This document shows, one piece after another, positions 20,795 through 34,073 of a DNA stretch of 64,000 nt; the stretch's first letter is position 1; each line of letters starts with the position of its first letter. Location of the stretch: NCBI RefSeq assembly GCF_003265705.1, contig NW_020312817.1, positions 30,281,820-30,345,819 of the forward strand, in the 5' to 3' direction. This stretch comes from Callorhinus ursinus (taxonomy: Eukaryota > Chordata > Mammalia > Carnivora > Otariidae). Under the pieces are notes generated by a model. That model had not been told where the DNA came from. It saw only the letters and a program-made list of their open reading frames with translations, and searched no databases. A program made the translations under genes and the position numbers.

Positions 20795-23257
20795 CTAGAG
20801 GAAGAAAAAAAACTTTTAAATAGAAATGTAGATTTTGTATATATTTACACAAGATGTACATACATATGTATAGAAAAACATACAATTAAATCATGAGAAC
20901 AAACAATGCAAGGATCTACAGCAGCAACTTTTTAAAAAAGGTTTGGAAAGGCTACACCCCAACAGTGAAAAGTTCTAAGACACATTTATTAAAATTGCCC
21001 AGAAATGAGATACCAAAAGGCCATGTCTCAGGATACCACTTAAGAGATAAGAACCCATAACGTTAGCCCTATACCGTCAGGCTTGTAACACAGCCAAGAA
21101 GCTCCCCAGGAAGTGAAAGGAGAGTGCAAGTCTACACACACCACACACACACACACACACAGCAACCCTGTCTACACTGCCAGCCTTCGGTGCAACCTGG
21201 AGGCCACGGCAGGGTCGTTCAGCACGTGCGAGAAAAAGCTTAAGGAGCCCGTACAGCATCCATCCCACCCTTCTCAGGCCAAATGAGGCCACTTTTCTAC
21301 TTTCTTTCATTTCATACCTTCGCATTAAAATGAACACTTAGCAGCCAAGCCATGGTCTCTATTGTTACACAGCCATGAGGAAGTCCCACCAAGAAAGTAG
21401 GAGGAGAGTTTTCCCTTGAGCAGGAACCCCCTGCCAGGCGAACCTTCTAGTGGGCTGGGGACCAACCCCCAAGGTAGAGGAATCGCTGACTGGCTGTGGA
21501 CTTCCAGGATGGGTGGAAGAGAGCATTTCAGTCACCCCGTCTGCATAACCCCCGTCCGTACGTGCCCATGCGACTGAACACCTCTGAGCGTCACACACAG
21601 GCCTACTTCCGTGCTCGGACCACAGAGTCACCACCTGGGTCTGAACCCTAGCTTCTTTTCCAGCCAGTCCTCACAAAGCAGAGACAAAGCACAACACATG
21701 CACACAAGCAGCTCGTGAGACACAGCTCCAGTACAGACCAGCCTGGCTCACAGGCTGGAGCATGGAGCACAGAATTAGGTAAGTGCTGCTCCCCGAAGGC
21801 ACGTGGTATAGGTTCAGTTACAGGCCTGGGTTTTCAGAGGAAAAACTTCAACAGCATTTGCCCCCAGAGCACTCTGTTCTCTGGGTCGTAAAATTCTTCC
21901 ATGCAGTCAAATGATAAAATAGCCAGAGAATGTTTCAGAAGCTCATTCTATTTCTGGCGCTCATGGTAGTGCCCTAGGGACCTGCTATAATTAAAAATTA
22001 AGACATGTTCTTTATGTTCATCTCATTCCTGTTTCACATCTGTAAGAACAAACCTCAGAACAATCCAGCTTTCATACCAATGCTAGCACAACATAAAAGC
22101 AAACAAAGGTGTCAGGTATTAAAAAAGAAAATTCAGAATGTAATAGGAAGAAAAAGCCCTCCATCAGAAGAACACAACTTACTTAAAATTTCAATTTATT
22201 CTTTTCAAACCCCTCCCCCTACCCCTAACCTACTAATGACTGGCTCCACTCCAAGTCTCTTACGGGTGATACTTAATGTACCACTCACTTGGAGCTCCCA
22301 GTACATTCTGAGGTTTCCTCTTTATGAAGCTATGGTAAAGAAAGCTATGGTCTGAGTTACTTAACCTCTCAGAAATCCCAACCTTCCTATGGTTCAGCCA
22401 GCAACTCTGATGGAGGAGAGAGAGAACCCAAAGGAAAATGTTACCAGAAGAGGATTGCTCTCAATATTGGATCATACCCTACAGGATGCATTTTATGATG
22501 CTTGGAAAATCCGTCACCTGGATAACTGCTGCCTTATAGAAAATAATTTCCCTGTATTAGTATTAGTTTTAGTTTAGTATTAGTTTTGCCTACAATTTAA
22601 AAAGTTCATCAGTTCCCTCTTTATCATCCAAATTTTGATCTTCCCTCAGCAAAGTAAGTGACCTCATTAACTTCTCAAATGACCTTCCTTTTCTCATCCC
22701 TGTTCCCAACCTGTGATATTGATCTTGCTAAGATTTATGGCTCATTTTTCATTGTCCTAGTTGATGAAAATCCACTCTTTTTCTCCCTCCCCTGCCTGTC
22801 CCTTACAACAATCCCTCTCATATTCCCTTTGGGACTCTTCACTGATTTGACTGTTCTCTCTTTCATCCATCCTCACTATCTGTCCTTCCCTTTCCATCGT
22901 CCCCAAGATGGCAGAGACCACCCTACTCAACCCCTCCCAGTGTCAGTCAACACCTCAGACTCATATAGTTGTGGGAATGTCTCCATAATATTTCCCCCGC
23001 TGCCTGCCTCCATCCTTACAGCTGAGTTGTGCAACATATTTCCACCAGCTCAAGACCCCAAATAAGAGCTGAATTTTATATACCATAATTCATAACATGA
23101 GTAGCCATAAGTAAGCCATGCATCTATCCTCACTCTGCACAAATGACATTGACTAAAGTGCGTCTGGGAATTACTTTCTAATCTATTAGCAAGACGATGC
23201 ATTCGTCGACTCACCAAATCTTTCCAACCATCGCACGCACCACATCCTAACACTCAC
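20795..23257 (-). other. FEZ2: FEZ2 intron 7
   Basis: 2.5 kb. It contains a (CA)n tract (21134-21161) and a pyrimidine-rich stretch (22670-23060), and I see no interspersed repeat I can name confidently. Confidence 0.65.
21134..21161. repeat. (CA)n microsatellite
   Basis: Short CA tract interrupted by one CC, in FEZ2 intron 7. Confidence 0.85.
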
Positions 23258-23323
23258 CTTTCAGTATATAATCAGTTAACAAGCTCGGGACCTTTTCACT
23301 GTCCTCTTTCATGGCACGAAGAA
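23258..23323 (-). CDS. FEZ2: FEZ2 exon 7
   Basis: The 66-nt exon follows CGCCTTTATTTTTCAG and ends CTGAAAG|GTGAGTG. It completes a split Ile codon and encodes LRAMKEDSEKVPSLLTDYIL then K, with one base left for the Val codon shared with the last exon. It is part of the C-terminal FEZ signature. Confidence 0.95.
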
Positions 23324-24054
23324 CTGAAAAATAAAGGCGAGAAAGACAAGGCAACAATTTCAAATTCCCATCGAAGATCTCATTTACACTGTAGCATTAA
23401 TATGGCACAACCCATCCATGCAAATTATTATTTTCTGGATATGGAAATATACCCACAAATGCTCAAGAACGTACTGTAGTTAAGTCCTTACTCAGGTGAG
23501 AACATTCCTGTTGCCCGAGACTCATCTCCCTGATTTAAAACTTCCAAACAGTGGAATCAGGAAAGAGGAATCAGGTTATTTACACAGAGCCTCAGGTCTG
23601 TCATCATAAATACTGGAAAGCGAGGTCCCATCGTGAGCACTTCCGTAGGCCCCGGGGAGCAGATAGCCTCAGTCGGTAGATCTCACAAGCTGGAGAAAGT
23701 CTTCGATAAATGACTAGTGAGCTACACTCTCCAAGGAGCGTGTCTGTCAGCCTTCTTGGAAATGGGTAAAAGACCAAAACAAAGAACAGACTTCACAGAG
23801 TAGCACCCTGCCAGGCTGCCTGCTTCTAGACTATGGAGGAACCTTGGTGAATTAGCCTCATCCTAAAGGAAATCTTTGACAATTTTATCTCTAAGCAAAG
23901 ATGAATAGAAAAATCAGTTATTTGAGTGGTCAAAACTCTAGGCCACCCAGGTACACATAAACACATGAATAAACACTACACTTGCACAGTACTCTCCCCA
24001 GAGCATCCTGGGGAAAATGCCACACTCTTTTCCCCCAGACATAGGACAAAACAA

Positions 24055-24275
24055 CATGGTGCAAAACCCTGTCTTTCCCACTTCCTCGTTGTGGGACTTC
24101 GAGCTAGTTCCTTAACCGCCCAGTGCACCAAGTTCCTCATTTGTAAAATGAGAACCATCATCAGACCAGTCTCAAAGGCTTGTTGTGATTACCAAGTTAC
24201 TAATTCAGATGTGAAGGACTTAGAATAGTGCCCCGCACAGAATACAGGCTATGTAAGCATTAGCCGTATTTATGA
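24055..24275 (+). mobile_element. MIR SINE remnant
   Basis: Contains TTGTGGGACTTCGAGCTAG, TTCCTCATTTGTAAAATGAG and a GGCTTGTTGTGATTACC stretch, following MIR order across about 220 bases. Confidence 0.75.
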
Positions 24276-25464
24276 ACACAATATTATTCTAATTCTTACT
24301 ACTATTGCTGTGTGCTTCCAATAGCTTTTATGAAGAAGGCTACATAACCAGAAATGCTACCCCTCTCCGCAGGATGTCTCCTGTGGCCAACATCTCCCAG
24401 GTGGTGGCCACAGAGGCTCCAGTTCTCCCCCAGGTTTTTAGGAGATAACCACTTCTTACTTTCAAAGTGAAACTCATACTAACTTGGACATTCATTCACA
24501 CCCCCTACACATGTTCACTCACCCAGAGATTCCAAATGGTGGCCGCCTACAAATACATCATCTAAGATTCAGCCTGAAGACATTTTGATGTGGGAATTAT
24601 GATGACTTTGGTTTGGCCAAGTATGTTCGTCCTTGATCTGAGAAGCCGAGGTTTTTCAGTAATTCCTGGCTTCCAAGGCAATATTTATGTCCCCTTCTGA
24701 AAGGGCTACTCTGTTCAGTATTTCTGCTTCCCATGATGTTTTAGATTTGTTTCCAGTTCTACATAAAGTCACATGCCATAAGCTAGCATTATTAAAAAGT
24801 ACAGTGGACTGGGAACTAAGAGACCCAGCCCTGTAATTAACCACTCCCCTGTGTGATCTTGGACACTCTATCGTCATGAGTTCCTCCGGAAAATCAGAGG
24901 GCTGGCCACCCAGTTAATCTCTTCATTCTCTATTTTAGCCTGGCTTGCATCACTTGATTTATCCATATTTTGGTATAAAAGGCTTTGAAAGTATTGTTCA
25001 CCAAAGGAAGGAATAACAACTTCAGGGAGCAGGCAGGCACCTCCCTTGCGCTCATCCCACCCATGCCTCCATACCCCTAAATTCCAAAAGAGCTCTCGTC
25101 ACCAGTGTCCATTCCTGTGATTCCCTCTCACTTGGCTCCCTCTTTAATCAGCAGTTATTACAAATCTTTACAGTTAGAAAAAACCTAACAGGTCAGCAAA
25201 TCCAGTCCCATCAAGGAAAACAAAGCTGAGTAACTGACTTACCCCAAATCAAACAGATGTTAATTTATTTACTATGAGGGAAACACAGCAAATACTTTCA
25301 TCCTTGTTTTTCATTGTGACCATGAGAAAGTAAGTAACATCCAAGGATATCACTGTAAATAACAGGAATAGAACCAGAATTCATGGCTCATTTATGGCTC
25401 TCCTAAGAGATAGTCAACGGAATGTATATTTAAGTCTAACAAATTATTTTAAAATGCAAGCCTC

Positions 25465-25565
25465 TTGAAGGTGGAGTATTTTTGTCTGCTTTGTTCACTA
25501 AAGTATCTCAATGTCCAGAACACAGCCTGGCACAGAATAGGCCTTTTTAATATTTGCTGAGTGAC
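25465..25565 (+). mobile_element. L2 3'-end remnant
   Basis: CTTGAAGGTGGAGTATTTTT, ACACAGCCTGGCACAGAATA and TTTAATATTTGCTGAGTGA follow the L2 3' terminus order. Confidence 0.65.
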
Positions 25566-25591
25566 TCTTCTTAAAATATTACTACCAATTC

Positions 25592-25784
25592 GGGCGCCTG
25601 GGTGGCTCAGTTGGCTAAGCGACTGCCTTCCGCTCAGGTCATGATCCTGGAATCCCAGGATCGAGTCCCACGTCGGGCTCCCTGCTGAGCAGGGAGTCTG
25701 CTTCTCCCTCTGACCCTCCCCCCTCTCATGTGCTCTCTATCTCTCATTCTCTCTCTCTCAAATAAATAAATAAAATCTTTAAAA
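25592..25784 (+). mobile_element. CAN-SINE with perfect 19-bp duplication
   Basis: Head GGGCGCCTGGGTGGCTCAG, tail AAATAAATAAATAAAATCTT. The sequence AAAATATTACTACCAATTC is present at 25573-25591 and again at 25785-25803, a perfect target-site duplication that fixes both ends. Confidence 0.95.
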
Positions 25785-26271
25785 AAAATATTACTACCAA
25801 TTCAAATTCTATCTGTGACTACTACCTTGGATTCAGGGCTCTACATTCCTAAGAAAGGAGAGTGTTTTAGGCCACATTCTAAATCTTTCCTATTGAGTTA
25901 CTGACAATCATATTTACAGAAGCTCCATGAAGGACCTTATTTATTGATAAATGATATGATCTTACACATCCAAGAGATGATGGAGAATCAAGTTACACTT
26001 TTTTCCCTCAAAAGTTCAGCTTGTAAATATTTCAAAAAGAAAAAGCACAAAAAATACAAATCAACTCTGGATTTAGTGTCATGTTTGATGTTATAAGCCA
26101 CCCATTTTAAGAGTGTTATAAGCCATTCATTCTCAATAAATGATAACATCATCCCTCATTTACTACTCTAAATTGACAAAGCAAAACAACAGCAACAATC
26201 AACCAACCAAAATCAGTATTTTGAATCAGCAAAAGTAAATACGGTAAGAGTTTAACTTCATCTTTGCTCAC

Positions 26272-26347
26272 TTTTTGTTAATATTTGAAGATCTTCAACA
26301 GATGGTGGTCCGTTTTTTTTCTCATAAGGAATGACTGTTGTCAAGTA
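26272..26347 (-). CDS. FEZ2: FEZ2 exon 6
   Basis: The 76-nt exon lies 21 kb from exon 5. The acceptor is TTGACTTGGCAG and the donor ACAAAAA|GTGAGC. It enters in phase 0 and encodes YLTTVIPYEKKNGPPSVEDL then QILTK, leaving in phase 1. The peptide is the conserved FEZ C-terminal block, and both splice borders match the phases of the neighbouring exons. Its small size makes it easy to miss by open-frame searches. Confidence 0.95.
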
Positions 26348-29300
26348 CTGCCAAGTCAAAGAAAAAAAAAAGTCACTTAAATCTGAATGACCTTATCTGC
26401 AAAAATTTGATACAGTTACTAAAGGTCTATTTTATAACAAGAAACATGAAGTATCTTACTATCTCAGCTGGAGCTCATTTTTTTGCCCACCTCTATCTGT
26501 TTCATTCAAGCCCAATGTTAACATAAATATCCATTTTTTCATCTTTCAGTTATTGAAAATTTCACAAAAGTAGATCTGAGGGTGATCTGTTCAATTTGTT
26601 CATTATTAAAGTCTTATCTAGCATTCTCCTTGTATATTTTCAACATACTTTGGAAATAGTAATTTAAAACTAAAAACGTAGTTGTAACAGTTCTGCATAA
26701 ACCAAATCATTCCCAACAGCCAAATAATTCTGTTTCAGACCATTTTTTTCTGGTTGAACAAAATGGTTACGTGGATAACTTGACAACTTTAAGAACACAT
26801 ACCAGCTTCCTCCAGAAGCTATCTTAGACATGCGTACCAATTTTAGAGGTGTATTATTATTATTATTCTAAATTATTTAGGATGTTTAAAGGCATTAAGG
26901 GAAAAGAGAAAAGTGAAAGGAGAGAATGGCCTAGTGAATAATAAAAATTCACATCTGATACTGAGACAAACAGCCTCGTTCACTACCGTAAAGGCTCACA
27001 AGTATCAGAGTTATGGCCTATTAAGTATGTGCCATGACAGCAGAACCTAAAAATGATTGTCCAGATGTTCCTATTCTGACCACTCCACCAAAAACTATCT
27101 AGTTCAGTGTCGTTTGCATGTGCTCATCTGGAGATCTACTGTCTTTTACTCAGAATCTTTTGAGACCCACCCATTACTTAGTCCTTGCTCTAAATCTCTG
27201 CTCTATTCCTAACCCTCCGTGAGTGATTTCACGCTTGGGTGACCTCATAATCAAAAGACAAGGTAAAATGGTTTAACAGGAACTGGCTCCCTAGGTACAG
27301 AAAAGTAGGAAAAGTGAATTATTCCACGTTTAAGAAACAATTCCCACCATCTTTTTGGTGTAGACTTCTCCAAGGTGATACCCAATTGTGGCACTGGATG
27401 TTTCTCCGTGAAGGAAGCTGGAAACAAGCCCCCCTGGGGCTTCACAACAGCGTGAGCCTCAGGCAGGCTGGCCTCCGGAGAGAGAGCGCGTCAGGAAGCA
27501 GCGCCACCCACACCCCACCCCCAGCGCGCTAACCAGCTACGCTCTCTGTCCCACTGGTATGTGTAGGTCAGTCTGGAAGCTTTTTTTTTATACCATCCTG
27601 TGAGTTTGAGAGAGGGAGAGGTGCCAGAATAAAAAAAAAAAAAAAAAAATTTTAGACCATCCCTTCATGGAGCTGGAAATGTCCGTGTGAAGGATTATTT
27701 AATATTGATTATTGCCCTTCTTGCCCTTCTACGCTCCAACGCTTTCTTTTGATAAACTGCCAAAAGCTACATTCTGCACTTTCTCAGTCTTAAGAGCTAC
27801 ACTGAAAAGTTTTCTTTGTGAAGTGAAAATTTCAAATTGTGAAAAGTAATTTTAAGCACACTCATTAATGTAGATGTGTTTCCTGTGTTCATGATCCTTC
27901 TTAAATCATTATACAAAAATGTTAATATAAAGCAAATTACTACACAATTGACTGCGTACTTCTATCCATGTAGACTTTTGTATAGATCATGTCGCATGCC
28001 TCACTTGGCAGAGAGTGAGCTGGCTGACTACGTGATACACCTTAAAAACACTTGAATTTCGTTTAAAAGGAGGTAAGATATATATACCCTCTGACCGACA
28101 CGTGTGACCCAGAACTCCTGTCAAAAAGACACAACAGCAGCTTTCTTCCCCGCCAAAGTGATACCTTGTTTCTCAAACTTTTAGAGTTAGCATAGTATAT
28201 TCTAGTTTAGTTATATATTCTATACATGCAACTCATTAGGTCAGGGCAATTTGTTTAAAGGCAGTGGAAAATGGAGCTCTCAAACATGTATGAAGAATGC
28301 ATTTAGTCTTTTGTCCAATTTGAAAAATGCTTCTTCCTAAAGGGAATTGTATGTATTATCGAGACCATAAAAATGATGAACTTTCACTTCTCTCTTTTAA
28401 GCGACAGTCTTAGTAAATTAGTCAAACTGCCAGCTTTCAGGACCTTCACTTACGCAGGAAATGAAAAAGCAGAGAATGAGGAAAATAAGGGTAACCCAGC
28501 ACCTGTTTCTCTCCACCTGAATTTCCAAAGGTGTGGCGGAGGCCGTTCTGAATGACATTTGAGATCCCTTCCATGCTGAAGCGCTAAAGGCAGCAATATA
28601 CGGCCCGGAAGAAAAGGACAGAGAAAGAAGTTCAAAGACTATTAGTAAGAATGCACCACCATGATTTATGTGCCCAAGAGACAAGCAGTTAGAAAATGCC
28701 ATTAGTCATTCAGATAAAGCAGACAAAATCATGCTGTTTTTAAACAGTTTTTGCTTCCATTCCCTTGCAAGTCAAATGCAAAAACAACGCTTTTATGCTA
28801 CTATATTCAGGAAGACTTTCCTCACCTGGCTGATAAATAAATTTGCTCTAATGTAAATATCCTAAGTTGTACACATTTTTGTCTTAGGCAAAATTTACCC
28901 AGTAACTTTAAGATACCTCTTGATATTGTTTACCTACATTGTATCAAAAGTCTGAAAACTTAATACTAACAGTATGCATATTTTCAGCCTAAGTGTGCAT
29001 ATTTCCACCGCAAGTTTGGAGAAACATGAACATAACATTTGGCAATGAGAACGCTGTTACTTGGAGAGCTGAGGACGGCTTCCCACTCGCTCTTCGGGCC
29101 ACCTGCCACTGCCTTGGTGCAGAAAACTCGAACCGCAAGAGCACATATGCTTCCTGGAGAGCAGAGTGGATCCCACGTGCCAGCAGGCCCTGCACCCTTC
29201 TACAGAGACTTTCCCACTGTTTCTAGGAAGCAATTCTAGCTTCTTCCCCCAGCAATCTCCAAGGCTTCTGAGAACTCACTGTACTCTAAAGGAAACAGTT

Positions 29301-29618
29301 TTTCCCTCAACTACTTATCTTGATTTGTAACCAGTCTGCAATGCCATCAGACCGGGGAAGAGGCCAGTGGCACCCCTCTGGCTGCTGAGTCAAAGGCCTG
29401 AGATGGATTCTTAGGGCATGACTAATTAAGGAGGAAGGCATCCCGGAACGGGAGTTCCGTCCCCATTGACCAGATGGGTCCTCTCTCTGGATTTTTACAG
29501 AGGAAAGTTGAAACAGTAAACACATGTGAGGAGTCCATATAACAAATATTTACCAGGCCCCATGGAACAGAAGAGGAAAGCAAGGCAATGGTCTCTGCTT
29601 TCAAGAACATATGGTTTA

Positions 29619-29817
29619 GGGCGCCTGGGTGGCTCAGTTGGTTAAGCGGCTACCTTCGGCTCAGGTCATGATCCTGGAGTCCCGGGATCGAGTCCCATAT
29701 CGGGCTCCCTGCTCAGCGGGGAGTCTGCTTCTCCCTCTGACCCTCTTCCCTCTTGTGCTATCTCTCATTCTCTCTCTCTCAAATAAATAAATAAAATCTT
29801 AAAAAAAAAAAAAAAAA
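29619..29817 (+). mobile_element. CAN-SINE with 16-bp duplication
   Basis: Head GGCGCCTGGGTGGCTCAG, tail of A's. Flanked by AAGAACATATGGTTTA (29603-29618) and AAGAACGTATGGTTTA (29818-29833), with one difference. It is inserted just 5' of a hAT-type element. Confidence 0.95.
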
Positions 29818-29836
29818 AAGAACGTATGGTTTAGCC

Positions 29837-30497
29837 CAGTGGTTCTCAAAGTGTGGCCCAGGCACCCCCCGCCAGGAGGGTTCATGAGCTCAAAATTATT
29901 TTCTCAGAAATACTAAGGCATGATTTGCCTTTTTCACTTTCATTCTTTCATGACTTATAGTGCAATATTCCAAATGCCAGGCTGAATGCAGAAGCAGATT
30001 TAAGACTCTAGCTCTCTTGAATTAAGCCAGGTATTAACAAGATTAACAAAAATGCACAGGAATGCCACTGTTTCTCATTGAATTTTTGAAATTAGAGTTA
30101 TTTTTCATAAAAATATGCTATTTGTGTAAACATTAATTTCTTACTGGTATTTTTAAATGGATTTGTAAATTTTTAAAAATTTTCTTATAATAGAGTAATT
30201 ATCCATCAATATGACTTTTGTAAGCAAAAGCTCTTTGGGGTCTTCAATGAATTTTTTTTTTAATTTATTTATTTGAGAGAGAGAATGAGAGACAGAGAGC
30301 ACGAGAGGGGGGAGGGTCAGAGGGAGAAGCAGACTCCCCGCCGAGCAGGGAGCCCGATGTGGGACTCAATCCCAGGACTCCAGGATCATGACCTGAGCCG
30401 AAGGCAGTCGCCCAACCAACTGAGCCACCCAGGCGCCCTCTTCAATGAATTTTAAGAGTGTAAAGAAGTCCTAACAACAAAAAGCTGAGAAACACCA
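29837..30497. mobile_element. hAT-Charlie-type DNA transposon remnant, split by a SINE
   Basis: The left end CAGTGGTTCTCAAAGTGTGG and right end AAAAAGCTGAGAAACACC are imperfect inverted repeats of the MER5/Charlie type. The distal part AAAGCTCTTTGGGGTCTTCA continues after the SINE as TTTTAAGAGTGTAAAGAAGTCC, as in MER5-like elements. Confidence 0.7.
30256..30438 (-). mobile_element. CAN-SINE inside a hAT-type element
   Basis: Inverted SINE ending GAGCCACCCAGGCGCCC. Flanked by TCTTCAATGAATTTT at 30241-30255 and 30439-30453, a perfect 15-bp duplication of the host element's own sequence. Confidence 0.95.
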
Positions 30498-32484
30498 AGA
30501 AGTGTCATCTTTGAAGGAGCTAAATGCCTCTTTATCAGTCATGTACTCAGTGGCATTATCAAAAATCTGAGTACCAAATGTTACCATCTTTGGAGAACAT
30601 ATACAACCGTGCCTCTCCTCCTAAATGGTCCCTCCCCACAGAGTCCTTCCCAGACTGCATGCCATTTTGTTCTGGCAAGAATGAAATGTCTGGTCCAGTC
30701 ACCTTGACTGAACACGCTTCACTTTGATGACAGCATAACCATATTCCCTTTGATGAAGTAGGCTCGTTTTAAAGGAAAACCTACACATAAGTATTTTGTA
30801 GATTTTTGTATTTTGTAGCTTTTTCATATGCTATCATGTAATTTGTTCACATTTTTAAGCAGATTATCAAGAGATGAACTTAGGCACCAGAGGCTAGAGC
30901 CATTTTTTAAACTCTACCAAACGTATTTCCTCTCAAAAGCAACAAAGACAAAAACACTTCATTCTCTATATAACCTGACTCCATTATCTCTAGGCACATT
31001 GAAGCTAGACATTGTCAAACAAGGTGAAGAGTTTTAGCATCCATGCATCAGGAGACTGAGGGATGCTTTACATCTGAACAGCACGTTCTTAAAAACACTA
31101 GCTGTACCTCCCCAGTTGGAAACCTAATGTCTGTCACTGCAAAAACATAAATAAAAAGACAGATGCACATTCTTAAACTCCTAGGTTCCGGCTGTAATCT
31201 AGGGTTCCTTATTAAAGGTGCAGCTGTGGGCTCTGCGGAGCCACAAGTGCTGGTAGCCTGACGACTCCTGAAAGATGGCTTTCCCGCAACCACAGCGCCA
31301 GGCTGGGTGGAAGTCGGTGGAAGCACAGCCACGTGAAGCCACAGCAAGCCCCAAAAGCACAGAGCTAACAGCTGATCCCAGCGAAACAAGTAAAGGAACT
31401 CTCCCTAGAACTGTGCCCCGCGGCTCAGGGTTGGGGAGCCCGGAGTTGGGGCCGGAGCTGGGGCGGTGGCCCCCGCAGCAGCCTGAGCAGAGAAGCAAGG
31501 TGGCTGGCACCGTGCTACTGCCTCCCACCCCAGCAGGGAAAAGGCCAGCACAGCAAAATCTCAAGGTTCACAGAGAGACGTCTGAGACCATCCCTCCAGC
31601 AGCGCTCCGGCGGCCATCAATCCCCACCCCCAGCCAGGAATCACAGCGCCACCATGTCCTGCCCTCGCTGCGTTTTCAAACTCTTCCTCCGACCCTCTCT
31701 TTCTCAGGGGCAACTTTAAATTCTCCAGCCCTCAACCAAGTTCCTTTCCCCAGGGTCTCCTCAAACAGCTCTTCCCGGGTCACTTCTCTGATGCTGAGGT
31801 CCAGGGACACTTTTCAGATCCCTCTGAGACACCCGGTAAGCGCTCCACCTGTGCCCCTGCCCTGGATTCCCGCAGGCTCCTGCCCCTGGCTTCCGCCTGC
31901 CCCTTCCCAGAGGTGCTTCTTTCTCTGCTCAGCCCTCATATACCAGTGTCCCCCGGAGAGTCTGTCCCTACTGTTCTTCTCATGCACGCTCTCTGAACGG
32001 TCCTGCTGTTTTTCACTTCTGCTGCCACCGATGTACAGCTCCACTTTGTTAAGATCAGGAAAGGGCTGAGAACCGAGCCTGGCACTGAGGAAGGGCTCAG
32101 TACACACCAGCCAGCTTTACTGCACCGACCACCTGAGCGTCACTTGCCTGTTCAATGGCCTCTCGGCCATCTGCACCTGCATACTGCTAAAACTGATCAC
32201 ATCCAAACCTGAACTCCTCCTTCCTCTCTCTCACCAGAAATAAAAGTTTTTGTTTCTTTTTTAATCCTATTCCTCTTCAGCATTCTCTACCTTTCTCATG
32301 CATGTATCCACTCTTTCAAGAAACAGGAGCCAGATATCACAGTCTTAGCGACTCCGGGCGAGCACACCAGCCGAGCCCCTCCTCCCCGGATGACCGGACA
32401 TTCCAGCAGAAGCGGGCAAAGAGTCAGACAAGTAACGCGCCCAGCTGATAGCTGCAACACGGCAATAAAAATCGGGACGCCTGT

Positions 32485-32560
32485 TTTGTATTGGGAGGGC
32501 AAAGAAAAGCTCTCTGAGGAGGTGACATCTGAGCTGCAGCATGAAGTAAACACCCTCCCC
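32485..32560 (-). mobile_element. L2 fragment, inverted
   Basis: AGCTCTCTGAGGAGGTGACA and TCTGAGCTGCAGCATGAAG are the reverse complement of the L2 'CTCAAATGTCACCTCCTC' region. Confidence 0.5.
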
Positions 32561-33089
32561 GATGAGCTACAAAGGACAATGGACAAGAGAGATCCCCTCA
32601 GAGAACAAAACCAAAAGCAGCCAAACCGGCCAACCCAGGAGTTCAGTCCGCAGCCGGTGCACAGGGGTCCTGTTAGCCACCCAGCACCCTCCACCACCAC
32701 CACGGGTGAAACAGTAGCTGCATTCTCCCCTCCTTCCCATAAGCAGTTTTTATTGCGGCAGCCCTGTTCTTGCTCCATCCTGGTGGGCGGATGTGCTAAC
32801 ATGGCAGGCTTAACCTTGGCATCCAGGGGCTACATCCAGAGCGGACGGGAAAAGCAGGTAACCCCCAAAGATGCCGGGCTGGAGGCTCCATGCGGTTGCT
32901 GTTAACAAGACCTGTGCATCTCCCTGTGGGGAGGGGGCACATGTGTTCTCCCTATGCTTGCCCAAGTCAGGAATCAGTGACCCGACCCCTCATCCTCTCT
33001 TCCCTGCTGCCCAACCAAGAGATTCCACCTCTTTCATATCCCTGAAATTCAACCATTTTCCCGGCCCTACTGTAACTTCGTGACTCATT

Positions 33090-33480
33090 TCTTACCTGAA
33101 TGAGTGCCTCTGAGTCAACGTCTCTCTAGTTGCCCCCTTCCAATTAGTTCCTTGAAACACTGAATTTATCCTCCCAAAAGACAAATCTGACCAAGTAATG
33201 ATCCACTTAAAACCTCTTTTGTGGTTTCCTACAGCCTTTACATAACGACCAAATGCCTTAGCATGGCATGCAAAGCTACCCATTTTCCGGCTTCTACTTT
33301 GCTACTTCCTCACCCTCTTGAGTGACTTTCTCTCTCACCTTCAGCTTGCTCTCTCAACTTCTAGCCATAATGAACCACCTACAGGGCCCCAGATGTGCCT
33401 GTCACCTCCAGATGGCCGCCCCCACCACGCCCTCTGCTTGGTAGGCCTGTCCCTTCTTCTTGTCCTCCAGATTCAACTCA
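33090..33480 (+). mobile_element. L2 LINE remnant
   Basis: GACCAAGTAATGATCCACTT, a TTTTGTGGTTTCCTACAGCC segment, GCATGGCATGCAAAGCTACC and the CTCACCTTCAGCTTGCTCTC stretch follow the order of the L2 3' region. Confidence 0.55.
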
Positions 33481-33611
33481 GCCTGCCCAGACCCCTAAAG
33501 CAAACTAGGGGCAATAGCAACTTATCCACACCTCCGTCACGAGACGGTGCCAGGCACAGAACGCACCGAGAACACGGTAGCTGCTTTGAATACAGCAATT
33601 ATCACCGCACA

Positions 33612-33839
33612 CCTAGTTTTCTCAACCTCGACAGTACTGACATGTGCAGTCAGACAGCTGTTTCTTGTGGGGGCGGTCCTGTGCAGTGTGGTGTGCTGAA
33701 CAGCATCACTTGGCCTCTACTGGGAATGCTAGTAGCACTGCCCCTCACCTCATCCACTTGTGACAAGGACAAATGTGTTTGGACATTGCCTAAAATCGTA
33801 AAGGGAGGGGCAAAACTGGCCTGGCTGAGAATCACTGCA
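33612..33839. mobile_element. MER20-like hAT element
   Basis: The left end AGTTTTCTCAACCTCGACAG and right end CTGGCTGAGAATCACTG, with internal TTGGCCTCTACTGGGAATGC and GACATTGCCTAAA, match the pattern of MER20 as I remember it. An open frame across it is coincidental. Confidence 0.65.
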
Positions 33840-34073
33840 TAAAGTACACTGCATGGTTTGTCAGCTGGATCCCCAGCCCACACGCAGCATGCCTCCACAC
33901 GCTGGGATGCACTCGGCATCCTTAACACTCATTCCTGATACCTAATTAGCGATCAACATATGTCTAGCTCATAATAGTAAAAGAAAAGATAATCCAGGTA
34001 TTTTTTTAAATGGGGATGAGGCACAATATCTAAAGAAAAACAGCAGAGAAAGAAAAAAGAAAGTTTGGGTTAA

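Larger units (their letters stand above)
23324..26271 (-). other. FEZ2: FEZ2 intron 6
   Basis: 2.9 kb with a MIR at 24055-24275, an L2-like 3' end at 25465-25565 and a CAN-SINE at 25592-25784. The rest is AT-rich sequence without recognisable content. Confidence 0.65.

Noticed and set aside
31275..32069. The longest open frame in the window as a protein gene
   Set aside because: No domain, low-complexity Pro/Ser composition, no splice or promoter support, and opposite to FEZ2; kept only as a finding for checking.
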